Of a DNA stretch of 64,000 nucleotides, positions 1 through 10,892 are shown one piece after another. This DNA comes from Chitinophagaceae bacterium (GTDB taxonomy: Bacteria; Bacteroidota; Bacteroidia; Chitinophagales; Chitinophagaceae): positions 1-64,000 of the forward strand of contig JADJYK010000010.1 of NCBI GenBank assembly GCA_016719815.1, in the 5' to 3' direction. Each line of letters opens with the position of its first letter. Positions within the stretch are counted from its first letter, which is position 1. The position numbers and the translations under genes are program-made. The notes under the pieces are model-generated. The model did no database searches, was not told the DNA's origin, and saw nothing but the letters and a program-made list of their open reading frames with translations.

Positions 1-12
1 GGTAGTGGAGAG

Positions 13-34
13 ATGCCGGGTTGGGGCCCGGCAT
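13..34. repeat. GC-rich perfect hairpin, REP-like
   Basis: Perfect inverted repeat: arms ATGCCGGG and CCCGGCAT around the 6-nt loop TTGGGG. No T-run follows, so it is not an obvious rho-independent terminator. The ten bases CCGGCATGAC at 28-37 recur next to the hairpin at 7263-7290, which suggests an intergenic repeat family. The rest of 1-212 shows no gene. Confidence 0.45.
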
Positions 35-212
35 GACAGTACTCTGTAACAGCTTTCGTTCTATAGATTGAGAGCCGGGTTCCGTCCCGTTGGCGAGGGC
101 ACCGGGCAGGCAATGAAGCCTGGGTGACAGATGGAATAACGGCGTCCCTGCCTGCACACAGGGCTGCGAGAGGAGACACCGGCGAAAAAAAATAATGAAA
201 GATGCCTGCTAT

Positions 213-1397
213 TTAAAACAACTCCACCGGGTTTATTGTCAAAAAATCCTGCCAGGTTAATCCCTCGTTGGCCACTAATAACAGTTTGCCGGGATTAAAT
301 TGTTTTTTAAATGCACCCATGCCAGAAGTGGCAGCGGCGGCACCACTTTTTACTTCGATGCCTGCCAGTTTTCCTTTGTACTCAATTACAAAATCCACTT
401 CTTCGTTTCTTTCCCTCCAGTAATGCAGGCTGAATTTTTCTGTTAACGAATAGTTGAGCAGGTGGGCCCCAATAGCCGATTCAACCACCCTTCCCCATTC
501 GGCTGGCTTTTCTATTATTTCAGCAAACATTTCATTCCGCTGTGCACTTATCAACGCTGTATTATGTACCTGGAACTTAGGACTGGATGCCCGTTTGCGG
601 ATGCTGTCTTTGGCAAATTTTTCGATGCCGGTAAGCAAACCCGCTGTATCCAGTAATTGCAAATAATGCGATAAGGTGACCGTATTACCTGCATCTGTTA
701 ATTGTCCCATTATTTTTGTATAAGAAAGAATCTGACCCGAATAAGAACAGCCCAGGTCGAAAAGCCTTTTCATTAAAGCCGGCTTATCTACCCGTGTAAG
801 CATAAGAATATCTTTTGAAATACTCGTTTCAATAAGCGATTGCTGCACATAGGCCTTCCAGCGCCATTCATCAACAATAAGATGTGCCGATCCCGGGTAG
901 CCGCCAAACCACACATATTGCTCCGCATTCCAACCAAAAGCCTGTTGCATTTCTTTAAAGGTCCAATGCCCCATATAAGTGGTTTCAAACCTGCCGGCCA
1001 ATGATTCGGTTAGCCCCTGCTGCAATAACAGCCGTGAGGATCCCAGTAGTATTACCTTCAGCTCTCTTTTATTGCGGGTGTCAGCATCCCACAACAGTTT
1101 TACCGTTTCGCTCCAGTTATGAATTTTTTGAATTTCATCTACTATCAACAGGCATTCACCCATTTCGGCCTGTTTCATTTTTAACCGGGCAGATTCCCAT
1201 TGTTGTTCCAGCCATGTGCTATTGGCTGCGGCAATAGCATCGGCCGAAATAAAAAATGATGGCATTTTTACTTTTTCGGCCAATTGGCTCACCAAAGTTG
1301 TTTTTCCTGTCTGCCGGGGACCCATTATCACCTGAATGAATTTTCTGGGCTCTTCTATACGTTTTATAAGGCTCTGTAAATGATTACGTTCAAACAT
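213..1397 (-). CDS. ATP-binding protein, AAA_14 plus DUF4143
   Basis: A 394-residue ATPase of the AAA_14/DUF4143 family, which is widespread in bacteria and archaea and has no settled function. The Walker A motif GPRQTGKT is at residues 26-33 and Walker B LLIVDEIQ at about 83-90; an arginine-rich stretch follows. The C-terminal half matches DUF4143, with a PD-(D/E)XK-nuclease-like signature near residues 330-352 (EEVDF, then IEVKSG). It is complete and stands alone: upstream (1398-1762) has no gene, and downstream is the GC-rich start of the window. The family is often patchily distributed and sits in variable regions, which suits the hairpin next to it. The family call is firm; substrate and role are unknown. 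Confidence 0.88.
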   Translation of the reverse strand: MFERNHLQSLIKRIEEPRKFIQVIMGPRQTGKTTLVSQLAEKVKMPSFFISADAIAAANSTWLEQQWESARLKMKQAEMGECLLIVDEIQKIHNWSETVKLLWDADTRNKRELKVILLGSSRLLLQQGLTESLAGRFETTYMGHWTFKEMQQAFGWNAEQYVWFGGYPGSAHLIVDEWRWKAYVQQSLIETSISKDILMLTRVDKPALMKRLFDLGCSYSGQILSYTKIMGQLTDAGNTVTLSHYLQLLDTAGLLTGIEKFAKDSIRKRASSPKFQVHNTALISAQRNEMFAEIIEKPAEWGRVVESAIGAHLLNYSLTEKFSLHYWRERNEEVDFVIEYKGKLAGIEVKSGAAAATSGMGAFKKQFNPGKLLLVANEGLTWQDFLTINPVELF

Positions 1398-1762
1398 GAT
1401 TTACAATTTACTCAAAATTCTTAACAAAATAACTCACAATAATGAGTAAAGCAAATTTTTGATGGTTGATAGGGTATTTTCTTTTAAAATACTTGCTGGG
1501 CAGGCACCCTTCGGGCTGCCAGCCACCAGATCCCGCCCCCGGCAAACAGGCTATTTTCGACAAAAAGCTACACAAAGCTGCACAACCCTTTCCAAACAGG
1601 AAACCACCGTTCCGGGCTAGTGTATATTGCACCCGGCCCTTTTAAACTGCTGTTTCGATACGGGAACGGCTCACCGTTGCGGGGCCCGCCTGCTGACCAA
1701 AGTCATTGGAAACGGCAAGGCCTGTTTATAACTTTCGCTGTCTCACTACCACAAGCCACGCA
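1398..1762. other. Intergenic, no gene recognised
   Basis: Gap between the divergently transcribed ATPase gene and the secreted protein gene at 1763. Short reading frames here have no recognisable protein features and low-complexity composition. It presumably holds the promoters of both flanking genes, but I see no clear element. Confidence 0.5.
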
Positions 1763-2648
1763 ATGAACAGGCTTCTTTTGTATGCGCTGCTGCTGCCCTG
1801 CTGTGCAGGTATTACTGCAACCACCTGTGCGCAGGAGTGCACTATTTACACCATTCCCTCGCCCATGGGTATTAACTGGAAGTCGCCCAGCCGCCTGCTC
1901 TTCAGCTATATTGGCAATATGGTGTGCCGCTCCCGCTACAAAAAAGGAAAGCACCCTATTGGCCACATGATAGTGGAACTGAAAGACAGCAACCGCCATG
2001 CACTGGTGGGGGTAAGTAATGTGCACGGATCGGGCATGTCGGGCAAGGTGCTGAGAAAGGGGTATGGCCTGGGCATCCTGTTTTCCACCATCAACGGCAC
2101 TATGGAAGAAAACGATAAAAACATGCCGCAGGTGGCACAGCGCTGCGAAACCGGCGATATTGCTTTTATTACTTACAGGATAAACCGCCCTGTGTTTGAC
2201 AGGCTGTGGCAATACCTGCACGAATACAAAGCGAAGGGATACTACCTTAACTATAACGGCTGGAACAAACCACGGGAAGGGCTTGGTGCCGGTTGCTCGG
2301 CCTTTGCGGTAAGCTTCCTGGAAGTGGGCGGTCTTGCGCAGGAGCTGCCGCCCGAAGAATGGACGGTGCAGGTAACCGTACCTAACCGGCTGCTGGGTGG
2401 TAAAAAAATTTGCCCGTTCGGTACAGTTTGTGAAACTGTTGTTTGCCCGCCGCTGGGCATCGGCACACAGCAAGGATGGCCTTGACCTGGTACTCTATGA
2501 GCCTACCCTGCTTTACCAGTGGATTGTGAAAAGGCACCACAATACCTTGCCCGAAAATGTAATTAAAACAACCAGGGGCAAAGCGCCGGGGCTGATTGTT
2601 GACTGCAGCCACCTGCCCGTGCCGGATGAACCCATCTGGAGAGATTGA
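1763..2648 (+). CDS. Secreted protein of unknown function (frameshifted)
   Basis: Starts at ATG 1763 with a signal peptide (hydrophobic stretch after MNRLLLYALLL, likely cleavage after TCAQ). The mature part of about 270 residues has no family that I recognise. It contains GHMIVELKD and an NGW/GAGCSAFA segment that vaguely recalls a NlpC/P60- or CHAP-like papain fold (candidate Cys followed by Ser-Ala-Phe), but I cannot support that. The frame breaks at an A7 run at about 2402-2408. Continuing in the next frame adds about 80 residues of similar quality and ends at 2648, so this is best read as one gene with a homopolymer indel. It is followed by a gap and then an alpha-amylase on the same strand. 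Confidence 0.6.
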
Positions 2649-2909
2649 GTATTCGTTTTATGCTTTGTTGTTTTTTTTCCGCTCGCCGGTTTGTGAAGAC
2701 AGACGCAGTGTACAGGCGGCATTTAGTTTCCATCTTTTATACCGCATAAGAATTTATGTAAAGAGAATACGGCATTGGTTAATTTTATATCCCGCTATTT
2801 TAAAAATCGGGGGCTGCCGGTTGTTAAAAACGGGGTAATGCGTAAGCCCCCTGCGGTGTGTTGAAAAAAATTATCCTGATTTATGAATGGTACATTAATA
2901 ATCCGGGCT

Positions 2910-4281
2910 ATGAAAAAGAGTATATTTTTTCTTTTTGGATTCCTGTTTTTTGCCTGTTCAAAACCTTCGGGAAATAATGGCCCGGTTACCCCGCCGGTAC
3001 CACAGGAGCCGGTACAATATGGCACACCGTTTTCCGGTGTTCCGGCTGCACAGGATGCCACTATATACCAGGTAAACATGCGTACGTTTAGCGCTGCGGG
3101 CAATTTTCAGGGTGTGGTGGCCCGGCTGGATTCTATAAAAGCGTTGGGCGCCAATGTAATTTACCTGATGCCCATCTACCCGGTGGGTACGCTGAACAGC
3201 GTTAACTCTCCTTATTGTGTTAAGGATTATAAGGCTGTGAATGCGGAGTTTGGAAACCTGAGCGATCTGCGGGCTATTGTGGACGGGGCACACAGCCGGA
3301 ATATGTCGGTGATACTGGACTGGGTGGCCAATCATACTGCCTGGGATAATGCCTGGATAAGCAGTAATAAATCCTGGTACCTGCAGGATGCCGGGGGTTT
3401 TGTGGTGAGTCCGCCCGGTATGGGCTGGAATGATGTGGCACAATTAAATTTTGCCAACGCTGATATGCGGCTGGCGATGATTAAAGCCATGAAATATTGG
3501 GTGTACACAGCAAATATTGACGGGTTTCGCTGTGATTATTCGGATGGCCCGCCGGTTGATTTCTGGAAACAGGCTATTGATACGCTGCGCAATATTACCA
3601 CACACAAACTGCTGTTGCTGGCTGAAGGCTCCCGCAGTACTAATTTTTCGGCGGGCTTTGACCTGAATTTTGGCTTTGGCTTTTTTGGGCAATTGAAAAA
3701 TATCTACTCCAACGGGCAACCGGTACTTACCCTTGATGATTTGAATACTACGGAGTATGCCGGTGCCACAGCCGGTAAGCAGGTGGTGCGATACATTACC
3801 AATCATGATGTAAATGGATCTGACGGAACGCCTCTTGAACTTTTTGGCGGCAAAACAGGTTCTATGGCGGCCTTTGTTGTGGCGGCGTATATGAAAAGTG
3901 TGCCGATGATTTATAATGGCCAGGAAGTAGGCACTCCGGTACGGCTTACGTTTCCTTTTTACTTCCACAAAGATAAACTGGACGATTAACCCGGATGTAA
4001 CCGCCGAATATAAACGGGTTATTGCTTTCCGTAACAGCAGTGCGGCTATACGAAGGGGAACACTGGTATCGTACAGCAGTGCGGATGTTTGTGCGTTTAC
4101 AAAACAGGATGGTACAGAAACGGTTTTGGTGATTGCCAACCTGCGAAACAATACTATCAATTATACATTGCCACCGGCCCTTGCCAATACTACCTGGCAG
4201 GATGTAATGAACGGAGGGACTGTGGCATTAACCACACAACTGAGTTTGCCGGCTTATACATACAGGGTGCTGAAATTGTAA
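2910..4281 (+). CDS. GH13 alpha-amylase family lipoprotein (frameshifted)
   Basis: Glycoside hydrolase family 13 enzyme acting on alpha-glucans. ATG 2910 is preferred to the in-frame ATG 2883 because it begins directly with a lipoprotein signal (MKKS, hydrophobic core, lipobox FFAC with Cys16). The TIM-barrel motifs are all present: region I DWVANHT near residue 137, region II DGFRCD with nucleophile Asp209, region III LAEG with acid/base Glu239, and region IV NHD with Asp300. The frame is lost in the T5 run at about 3957-3961. Dropping one T restores a normal C-terminal beta-sandwich ending at 4281 (about 456 residues). The catalytic set is intact, so an active enzyme is likely if the indel is a sequencing error. 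The lipid anchor suggests an envelope-facing, SusG-like role, but no susCD genes are adjacent. Confidence 0.85.
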
Positions 4282-4474
4282 GCGGGTCGGGAGGCAAGCG
4301 CTGTGATTGATGTAGTCGAAATTTTGACCGATACCAAATCCAAGAGATTATTGGTTTAAGATGAAAAAGAGGGTAAAGACTGAAGACGGGCTTGAGCTGT
4401 CAACAATTTGTCGACAGTTGAAAATGGAAGCGTCAGATGGAAAAATGAGAGAGACAGATGTGGCTGACAATCAG

Positions 4475-5038
4475 TCATTGCTTCGTATCATCCAATCCAT
4501 CCCCTCCCCAAAGGGTTTTTTCATCCAGTTCTATCATTTTACCGTCCTTCAATTTTATGTCATTAACAATATTCATCGAATCGGCCACCCCCTTATCATT
4601 TTTCCACCACTGCTTGTACCAGAAGGTAACCCACTCTTCTGATTTATCGGCAGATATGACGGATACATAGTCGTACATGGCAATTTTGAGATCCCTGAAC
4701 TGGGGGCGCATGGCTTTAAACATATTTACGGCGCTGTCGCGGCTCATTTTAGACTGGTAATTATCGAAATCCACATAGAGGGAGTCGCCGATAGTAGCTG
4801 CCATGGCGGTGAAGTCGCTGTCAATAAAAGTTTTGAGGCTGTTCATAGCCGCCACCACATTATCGGTGCTGCCTATCTGCCAGTTTCTGTAGGGTTTTTC
4901 CAGCGGGATGGGGAGTTGTACTTCGCCAATGTTTACACCTTCTACCTTAACAGGTTCGGTGGCTTTGTCGTCTTTTTTTGCTTCATTGCAACTTGCCAGC
5001 AGAATAGCCAGGCAGGTAATTGCCATCATTTTTTTCAT
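4475..5038 (-). CDS. Lipoprotein, SnoaL/NTF2-like
   Basis: A 187-residue lipoprotein: MKKMMAITCLAILLASC gives a lipobox with Cys17, followed by a short acidic/lysine linker. The mature part has the length and layout of an NTF2-like (SnoaL/DUF4440) cone fold: a helical start (NSLKTFIDSDF), then strands with DYVSVISADKSEEWVTFWYKQWW, then a final strand pair (IVNDIKLKDGKMIEL). It is a paralogue of the lipoprotein at 8409-8945, which has the same order of elements and the same WYK...D...H/N...VKDGKI ending. Such proteins often bind small ligands, and some act as enzymes or scaffolds; nothing here decides a role. It is convergent with the amylase gene. Confidence 0.72.
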   Translation of the reverse strand: MKKMMAITCLAILLASCNEAKKDDKATEPVKVEGVNIGEVQLPIPLEKPYRNWQIGSTDNVVAAMNSLKTFIDSDFTAMAATIGDSLYVDFDNYQSKMSRDSAVNMFKAMRPQFRDLKIAMYDYVSVISADKSEEWVTFWYKQWWKNDKGVADSMNIVNDIKLKDGKMIELDEKTLWGGDGLDDTKQ

Positions 5039-5351
5039 GAACGTTTTTGTTTAAGTGGTAATATAATGTTGGTTCTGTTTCAAAGCAGCAGGGTGTTCCT
5101 GCCGGCTAAGAACAGGGTTAAGATAGGCTTAATTATTTTAAAAAACTGGCGGCTATTTATTTGCAAGTGTAAATGAGTGCTTTGCTGATGCCCGTATATG
5201 CCCGGCCCTTTGGTGGGCAGACCGGTTCTTTCTTTACTTAATCTTACCTCCGCAAATAATCATAAACTGGCGGGTTTTGCAGAGCGGCTGCCCGCTGTGA
5301 TTTGATTACACACAACAACCTGTACTAACATTCAACCCTCCAGATCTTCCT
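5039..5351. other. Intergenic, no gene recognised
   Basis: About 310 bases between two minus-strand genes. I see no reading frame with protein-like features, no strong terminator hairpin and no repeat. It probably carries the promoter of the lipoprotein gene ending at 5038. Confidence 0.5.
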
Positions 5352-7024
5352 CTACTTTTTCCTCTTCGCCACCCACACCAGTAACAGCAACGCCACTACT
5401 GCTGCGCCGCCAATTGCATAGTACTTATATTCACCGGTTAGTTTGTCTATAAAACTGCCGCTGCCGCCACTATTGCCGCCGCCATTGCCGCTTACGGCCT
5501 GTTTCAGTTTATCGAAATCTTTATCGGCCGTAATGGCCTGTGTTGTTCCGGTAACTGCATCATACTCCTGCCCGGCAGGTACCGCACTGCTGCCCCTGCC
5601 GGTAACCACTTCGGGATGGCCTTCGTAATTCTTGAGCAGAAAACTGCCATCGGCCCCCAGCACAATACCTACCACCGAACGCAGCTTTACCACCGCAATG
5701 GGTTTGCTGCCGCCAACTTTTGATGCTGCAAAAAAATCGAATAGCTGAACGGAGGTGTTCACCCTCTTGGCAGAAGAAAGCAGCAGTTTTATGGCCGCCC
5801 ATTTGCCGCCGGTTTTAACTCCTGTTTCGGCGCCCTTGCCTGCCACCTGCTCCAATTTACATTCTATGTTGCCTTCGCCATCAATGCCTTCATCGGCCGA
5901 AATGCCCAGCGACACCCGTACATGCACATCGGGATAAGCCTTTTCTTTTGGATACTCGATTACGGCAACAGTGCCGTCAATAAACTGCACCCTGAACTGT
6001 CCGCCCAGCGAAACACGGAAGGCGGTACCCAGCGGATAATAGCGGGGGCCTGTGCCTGCTTCGAGTGCCTCGCTGCCTGCCCGCATCCATTCTTCGCCAT
6101 TCACCAGCGGAAATACTTTATAGTGGTTGCGCACCTTTACCCGGAAAGTATCTGTTACCTGTTGGAGCAGGTTATCTTTTTTTGAAAATACTCCTACCTG
6201 TGCCACGTAATGCAGAGAAGCATTGGAAGGGAGCATGTTGAGAAAAGTGTTGTTCACTTCTTTAAATTCAATATCGAACTGTGTGCTGCCTTCAAAGAGG
6301 TTAATGTTATAGCTCCTTCCAAATACGGCGCCCCTGTCGTTGGGTCTGAGTCTGATAGGAGTAGCCCAGTTTGTTGTTGCTGCCGCTGTAATCATATTGC
6401 ATACTGATACCCGGAACAAAAACTTTGCAGAGTGGCGCTTTTAACAATGTAGTTATCGTCGGTATAGTTTACAGGTATGGCCAGCGGAAAGGCAGATTTG
6501 GCTCCCTCATCAAAATCGTATCCCAGGCGGTAATGCATTTCATAAGGAATATCGATGTTGTTCGCTTCGCCGGTAAAGGAGGCAGTGTTGGTTTCGTTGT
6601 CCATCGTCATCTCAATAGTGCCGGTGGCTTTCAGCACACCGCCCTCAGGCTTTGCTGTGCCGGTAATAACAGCGCTGAGATTCCAGCGGGTATCCATCTT
6701 TTCTCTTTCATAAGCACTGAGCACAAGGGTACCGGAGGCTTCTATACTTCCGGTGCTGCCATCGATGCTGCCATTGGCGCTTCCGTTGAACAACACGTAG
6801 TTGGTGGCAGCGGTTTTTTGTTCCCGCACCTGTACATTCATTTTGATGGCAACCGACCCGGTCTCGGAAATGCTCATGGTAAAAAAGCGGTTGCCGGTTT
6901 CGTTGTAGGTAAACTTACCGGGCTGGTTGAGGTTAAGATGACAGATGTATTCGCCTGCGGGTATTTGTGCAGACACGCAAAGGGATATTACGGAAAACAG
7001 TAACAGTGTAATGTGTTTTTTCAT
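5352..7024 (-). CDS. Secreted, C-terminally membrane-anchored protein (frameshifted)
   Basis: Read on the minus strand from ATG 7024. It has a Sec signal peptide (MKKHITLLLFSVISLCVSAQ) and then a beta-rich segment of about 190 residues. The frame is lost near 6400. The second part (to 5352) continues as a beta-rich region, and near its end a stretch resembles a weak FecR-like domain (AVVKLRSVVGIVLGADGSF, then a GxE-type loop). A Gly/Ser linker, one transmembrane helix (AVVALLLLVWVA) and a basic KRKK tail follow. This architecture suggests a periplasmic domain tethered at the C terminus. Between the two parts a short middle frame also looks coding, so two nearby indels are possible. Total length would be about 555 residues. 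The family is not recognised. Confidence 0.6.
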
Positions 7025-7516
7025 CCGGGTATATTTTTGTGTAATGATTGATAAAAGGAGCAGGGTGTGTGATGCAACTGAGTTATAAATGGACGGAGCC
7101 GGTTCATATTGTGCAGTTAGGGTTGTGCGCAACAGTAATGCCTCAAGGTAAGAGGAAAGGGCAAGGAATAGTATGATTTTGGACAGGTGCGTGTTGATGG
7201 GCAGGGGCAGATACCTTACTGAGTTTGGTATGACAAAGGCATAAGTGTGGTAAAGAACCGGCATGACGGGGTTTCGTCTGAAACCGTCATTTGCAGATAG
7301 CATGGTGAAACAGCGGTTACCGGTTTTGCATCCGCCGTTTGGGTAAGGCATTAAAATTAAGAGGCCGCCAAAAGTGAGATAATCAGGCACAGGTGCAACC
7401 GGTTATTTGAACTGCACAAGGTATGTAGAATGAGCAATCAATATCCCGGTACACCTCTTTATCGCTGCATTTCTGTGTGTTGAAAATACTTTTGACAGCC
7501 TCTTTTTATCGTCAGG
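7025..7516. other. Intergenic with one hairpin, no gene recognised
   Basis: About 490 bases between two minus-strand genes. The frame of the upstream gene stays open into this stretch, but the signal peptide start at 7024 is far better and the upstream residues look random. The hairpin at 7263-7290 is the only structure that I find. Confidence 0.55.
7263..7290. repeat. Intergenic hairpin, REP-like
   Basis: Imperfect inverted repeat with arms ATGACGGGGTTTC and GAAACCGTCAT (2-nt bulge) around a 4-nt loop. It is preceded by CCGGCATGAC at 7258-7267, which is shared with the hairpin region at 13-37. There is no T-run, so it is probably not a terminator. Confidence 0.4.
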
Positions 7517-8269
7517 TTACTGCGAGCTAAGGTCGCTTCTCAGCTTCATAATGTATTGCTCGTTATTTTCAACGGCATCTGTCATCAGCTTATCTCTTTT
7601 GTCCCAGTCGAGGGTGCCATAGGTTTTTATGTACTCATCTTTAAATGTGGCAGTGGCCTGGGGTCCGTAAAAATCTGTTTCCAGTGAGGCCACCCCGTCT
7701 TTAAGATTGCGGATGGTAACCACGATGGGCTCAGAACCATCCCATAATTGCTCAAACACATTCAGGCTGAGGGCATCCCAGAATTTTCCTTTCATCATAT
7801 TGGCAATAACAACACTTCTTTTCAGCTCTGTGCGGTAGTCAGCCTGCACCGAAGACTTAATGGTTCTTACGTTTACCAGGAATCGTTCGGCCTTCATATC
7901 CGAATGAAAGCTTAAGCTGTCCATCCAGCGGTAAACGCCATTTTTTGTTTCTTCCAGGTAAGGGAAAAAAGTTTTGTCGAGATCGAGGCTGTGGGTGGTG
8001 GCGTCGGCTCGTTCTTTATCAAAGCTGGCCAGCGACATGCCCCCGTTTACCAGGTGATAAAAGCCGGCATATTTACCGGTCATAATTTCATAGACAGTCA
8101 GCTTTTCTTCGGCTTTATGAAATTTGGCTATGTGCACTTTATAAGCTGCCTCAAATGCCATTTTTTGTCCCTTTTTGGGTTTTACCGAGTTTACGTTGGT
8201 AATGTCTGTCTTTTGTGCATAGGTGGCCAGCGTGGAAGCCACGAACAATAATAACAGGATCTTTTTCAT
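7517..8269 (-). CDS. Secreted protein of unknown function
   Basis: 250 residues with a clear signal peptide (MKKILLLLFVASTLATYAQ). The mature part is mixed alpha/beta with many charged residues. It contains KKGQKMAFEAAYKVHIAKFH, which resembles regions of other Bacteroidota periplasmic proteins with no assigned function, and ends with a helical region (KLMTDAVENNEQYIMKLRSDL). No catalytic motif is visible. It lies between two other small secreted or lipoprotein genes on the same strand; the 139-base gap from 8269 to 8409 makes co-transcription possible. Confidence 0.7.
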   Translation of the reverse strand: MKKILLLLFVASTLATYAQKTDITNVNSVKPKKGQKMAFEAAYKVHIAKFHKAEEKLTVYEIMTGKYAGFYHLVNGGMSLASFDKERADATTHSLDLDKTFFPYLEETKNGVYRWMDSLSFHSDMKAERFLVNVRTIKSSVQADYRTELKRSVVIANMMKGKFWDALSLNVFEQLWDGSEPIVVTIRNLKDGVASLETDFYGPQATATFKDEYIKTYGTLDWDKRDKLMTDAVENNEQYIMKLRSDLSSQ

Positions 8270-8408
8270 TTGTGTGTTGGTTTTTGTTTTATAAAAAGCA
8301 TCTTTCAGATGCGGGTGAACAGTGAAAAAAACAACCCCGGAATAACTCTTCCGGATACCGCAGTTGCTTCAGGAGTGTCTTTGTTTTGAGATAAACATGG
8401 CTACTTAC

Positions 8409-8945
8409 TTATTTTAAAGGCCGCTTATACTGGCTGTACCAGACAATCTTTCCATCTTTTACCTGGTTAATATCGTGGTAGCGGGCGGAGTCCACCTTAC
8501 CTGTTTTATAGGTATCGGTTTCTTTGTACCAGGTTATGATGTAGCCTTCTTTCTTATCGGTGGCGTACATTTTGTGCCAGGCCTCCATATCAATGGTTAC
8601 AGAGCTGAGGCTGTCGCGGTAGGTACCCCAGAATTTCATCAGGTCACCCTTGCTATTGTGCAGGTGGTCGCCGGAGTTCATCTCCACATCAACCGTATCG
8701 GCAAAGGCAGTTTCTAAGGCAGTCATATTACCATCGGCCCAGTCTTTGTACGATTGAAGCACTGTTTTTAAATCAGCATCTGATACATCAGTGGTCCAGT
8801 TGCTGGTGTAGCTGGCTTTGTAGGGAAGATCGGTTGGGGTGTTGGCCGTGGTGGTTGCCGGGTTTTCAGGTTCGGCCTTTTTGTCTTTATCGCTGTTGCA
8901 GGATAGCAACGCAACAATGCCGAAACAGATGATCATCTCTTTCAT
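8409..8945 (-). CDS. Lipoprotein, SnoaL/NTF2-like
   Basis: 178-residue lipoprotein: MKEMIICFGIVALLSC puts the lipid-modified Cys at 16, followed by a Pro/Thr/Ala linker. The fold pattern is NTF2-like: a helix LQSYKDWADGNMTALETAFADTVD, then HLHNSKGDLMKFWGTYRDSL, then strands with GYIITWYKETDTYKTG and a closing DINQVKDGKIVWYSQY. It is a paralogue of the lipoprotein at 4475-5038, with matching element order and C-terminal strand pair, so it probably arose by duplication within this region. Function is not assignable from sequence. Confidence 0.72.
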   Translation of the reverse strand: MKEMIICFGIVALLSCNSDKDKKAEPENPATTTANTPTDLPYKASYTSNWTTDVSDADLKTVLQSYKDWADGNMTALETAFADTVDVEMNSGDHLHNSKGDLMKFWGTYRDSLSSVTIDMEAWHKMYATDKKEGYIITWYKETDTYKTGKVDSARYHDINQVKDGKIVWYSQYKRPLK

Positions 8946-9290
8946 GTTTTATGTTGGTTTTGGTGAAAAACGGTACTCTGGAAACGGCAGGGAGGAATTA
9001 GAGTGGGGGGATTGTTTTGTAATAATAAGAAAAAATAATGAGGGGGTGAATAAATGTTATCCCTGATAAACGAAGCGCCGGTGTCTTTCTGTTACGCTCA
9101 GGCAATGAATAAAATATTGCATTCCTGCGGGATTTATTATTGTTCTCATCATTTTTTTTAAATACCGGCCCTGCAGGCTTGCAAGAAAAGGTTTCGCAGG
9201 ACGAAATTTTGTGTTACCCCCAACAATAAGAAAGACGCAGGATCAGTCGGACTGATAGCATTCTTTATAGCTTTGTTTATTAGGTGGCCA
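8946..9290. other. Intergenic, no gene recognised
   Basis: About 345 AT-rich bases between two minus-strand genes. I found no protein-like frame, RNA gene or repeat. Confidence 0.5.
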
Positions 9291-10641
9291 TTATTTTATT
9301 CTTACAAGATTATATTCTTGACCAGCACCATTGTTGAGCTTTAATATTCTTCCTCCCCGGACTGCAATAAACGAAGCATCAAACTTATCAGTTTTGCCCC
9401 CATACCGGTTAGTGGCTGTAACAGCCCAGTTGCTCACCGTATACTTCCCTTTAAACTCTTGTTGAAATGTATTCATATTCCCAACAGCGCCGGTGGCACC
9501 GTTATGAATACTGGTATAAGTGCCGTTGTTATTGAAATTAAAAGTGGCGCTGGTGGCGGCCAGTGTCATACCGGCATAACCTTCATATCCTGAAGGACTG
9601 GTATAATACCATTGAGCAGTTGAAGTATTTCCGTTTTGCCATTTACCAACGATATCGCCTGGCGCAACAGCAAATTTATTGTACCGGGTCATTGCGGCAA
9701 GATCAGAACCAAACGGGTCGTTTGATTTGGGATAAAGCTTTCGAAACGCCGTTTCATCGGGAGCTGAACCTATTACCACACTTGCCGCATTGGGCACAAT
9801 TAAAAGATACATGCCTATAAAACAGGATTTACCGGTGCGTTTGTCTGTTGCGTAGCCTTCCATATAAGGAGGTTTTAAGGCCATACTTCCCCCGTCATTC
9901 AATTGCTTGGATTTGACAGTAAAAAACTTTGTTACATAAGTATCCCAATAATATTCTGCATCTCTTACACCTGTGCCACTGAACTGGCTGGCGTTATAGG
10001 GTACATGATAGTTGAGATAAACGGCATTGCCTCCCTTTTCAACCAGTACATAATCATTCATGACTGTACTTACCCATCCGTCATCAAAATTGGAGGTGGT
10101 AAACTGGTATTTACCGGTTGATGCCGGTTCTTTTGTTACAGGTTTTGTATCTGCCGGAATTTTTTTAAACTTTATCGAACTGACAAATTTATCTGCATCC
10201 GTAATAAATTCTTCTTTGTTCATGATCGTCAGCACACTCATCATTTTTCCCGCTTTATTAAAAACAGTGAGGATGGCCATAGCATCGCCATTACCATCAT
10301 CAATAGCCGCACCACCGGCTTTTACCTGCCAGCCATCATTTCTTTTTTCGGTTTCTGTTTCGGGAGTGCTGTTAACCGTAAACCGGTCGGTTACCAGTTC
10401 TTTCCATTCGTTATTATAATCTTTTTCGATACTGCCAAGACTTTCTATGCTCTTATAAACAGCAATCACACAATAACCTCCTTTGGCATTACTGGTTTTG
10501 GTATAGGAGACAACACTGGTCTTTACCTCTTTTTTCCATGCTTCAGGGACCGCAAAAGAAGCAATATCAAAACTGTCATTAGTTTGACTATTGCCCATTA
10601 AGCTAATGAAAAAGAATAAAAGGGTTACTGCATTTTTTCAT
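9291..10641 (-). CDS. Secreted protein of unknown function (start frameshifted)
   Basis: The downstream frame begins at an internal Met (10598) and lacks a signal peptide. Reading upstream, ATG 10641 followed by an A6 run leads, after removal of one A, into M-K-N-A-V-T-L-L-F-F-F-I-S-L, a proper signal peptide ending before QTND. I therefore set the start at 10641 with a homopolymer indel at about 10633-10638. The mature protein (about 430 residues) starts with a domain of about 130 residues (SFAVPEAWKKE, KAGGAAIDDGNG). The C-terminal part begins DIVGKWQNG and has an NNNGTYTSIHNG strand pattern typical of lipocalin-like beta barrels; that is an inference from layout only. No enzyme motif seen. 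Confidence 0.62.
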
Positions 10642-10892
10642 GTCGATTCACATTATTATTTATTCTGAATGGCAATTCTTAATTCATTTTCATCCCGGCT
10701 ACCTGAACTCTTAAAATTAATAATAATTAATTGCAACGGTACTTACAATTCCACCCAGGGTTAGTTTCCTTTCAGCATCGCTTCAAAGATCGAGAAATAA
10801 ATATTCTCTTTTGTTGGGTATAAAAAACTGATGTGGAAGGGTGTTAACGCCAACTTCAGGTATCGAAATATTAAGTTTTGTAATTAAATAAA

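Noticed and set aside
1408..1632. Possible 74-residue gene on the minus strand
   Set aside because: No protein-like features, low complexity, and no homologous family known to me. It lies in the promoter-side gap of the ATPase gene.
7025..7390. N-terminal extension of the protein at 5352-7024
   Set aside because: The frame is open up to 7390, but a textbook signal peptide begins at 7024, and the upstream residues look like translated intergenic sequence with a hairpin in it.
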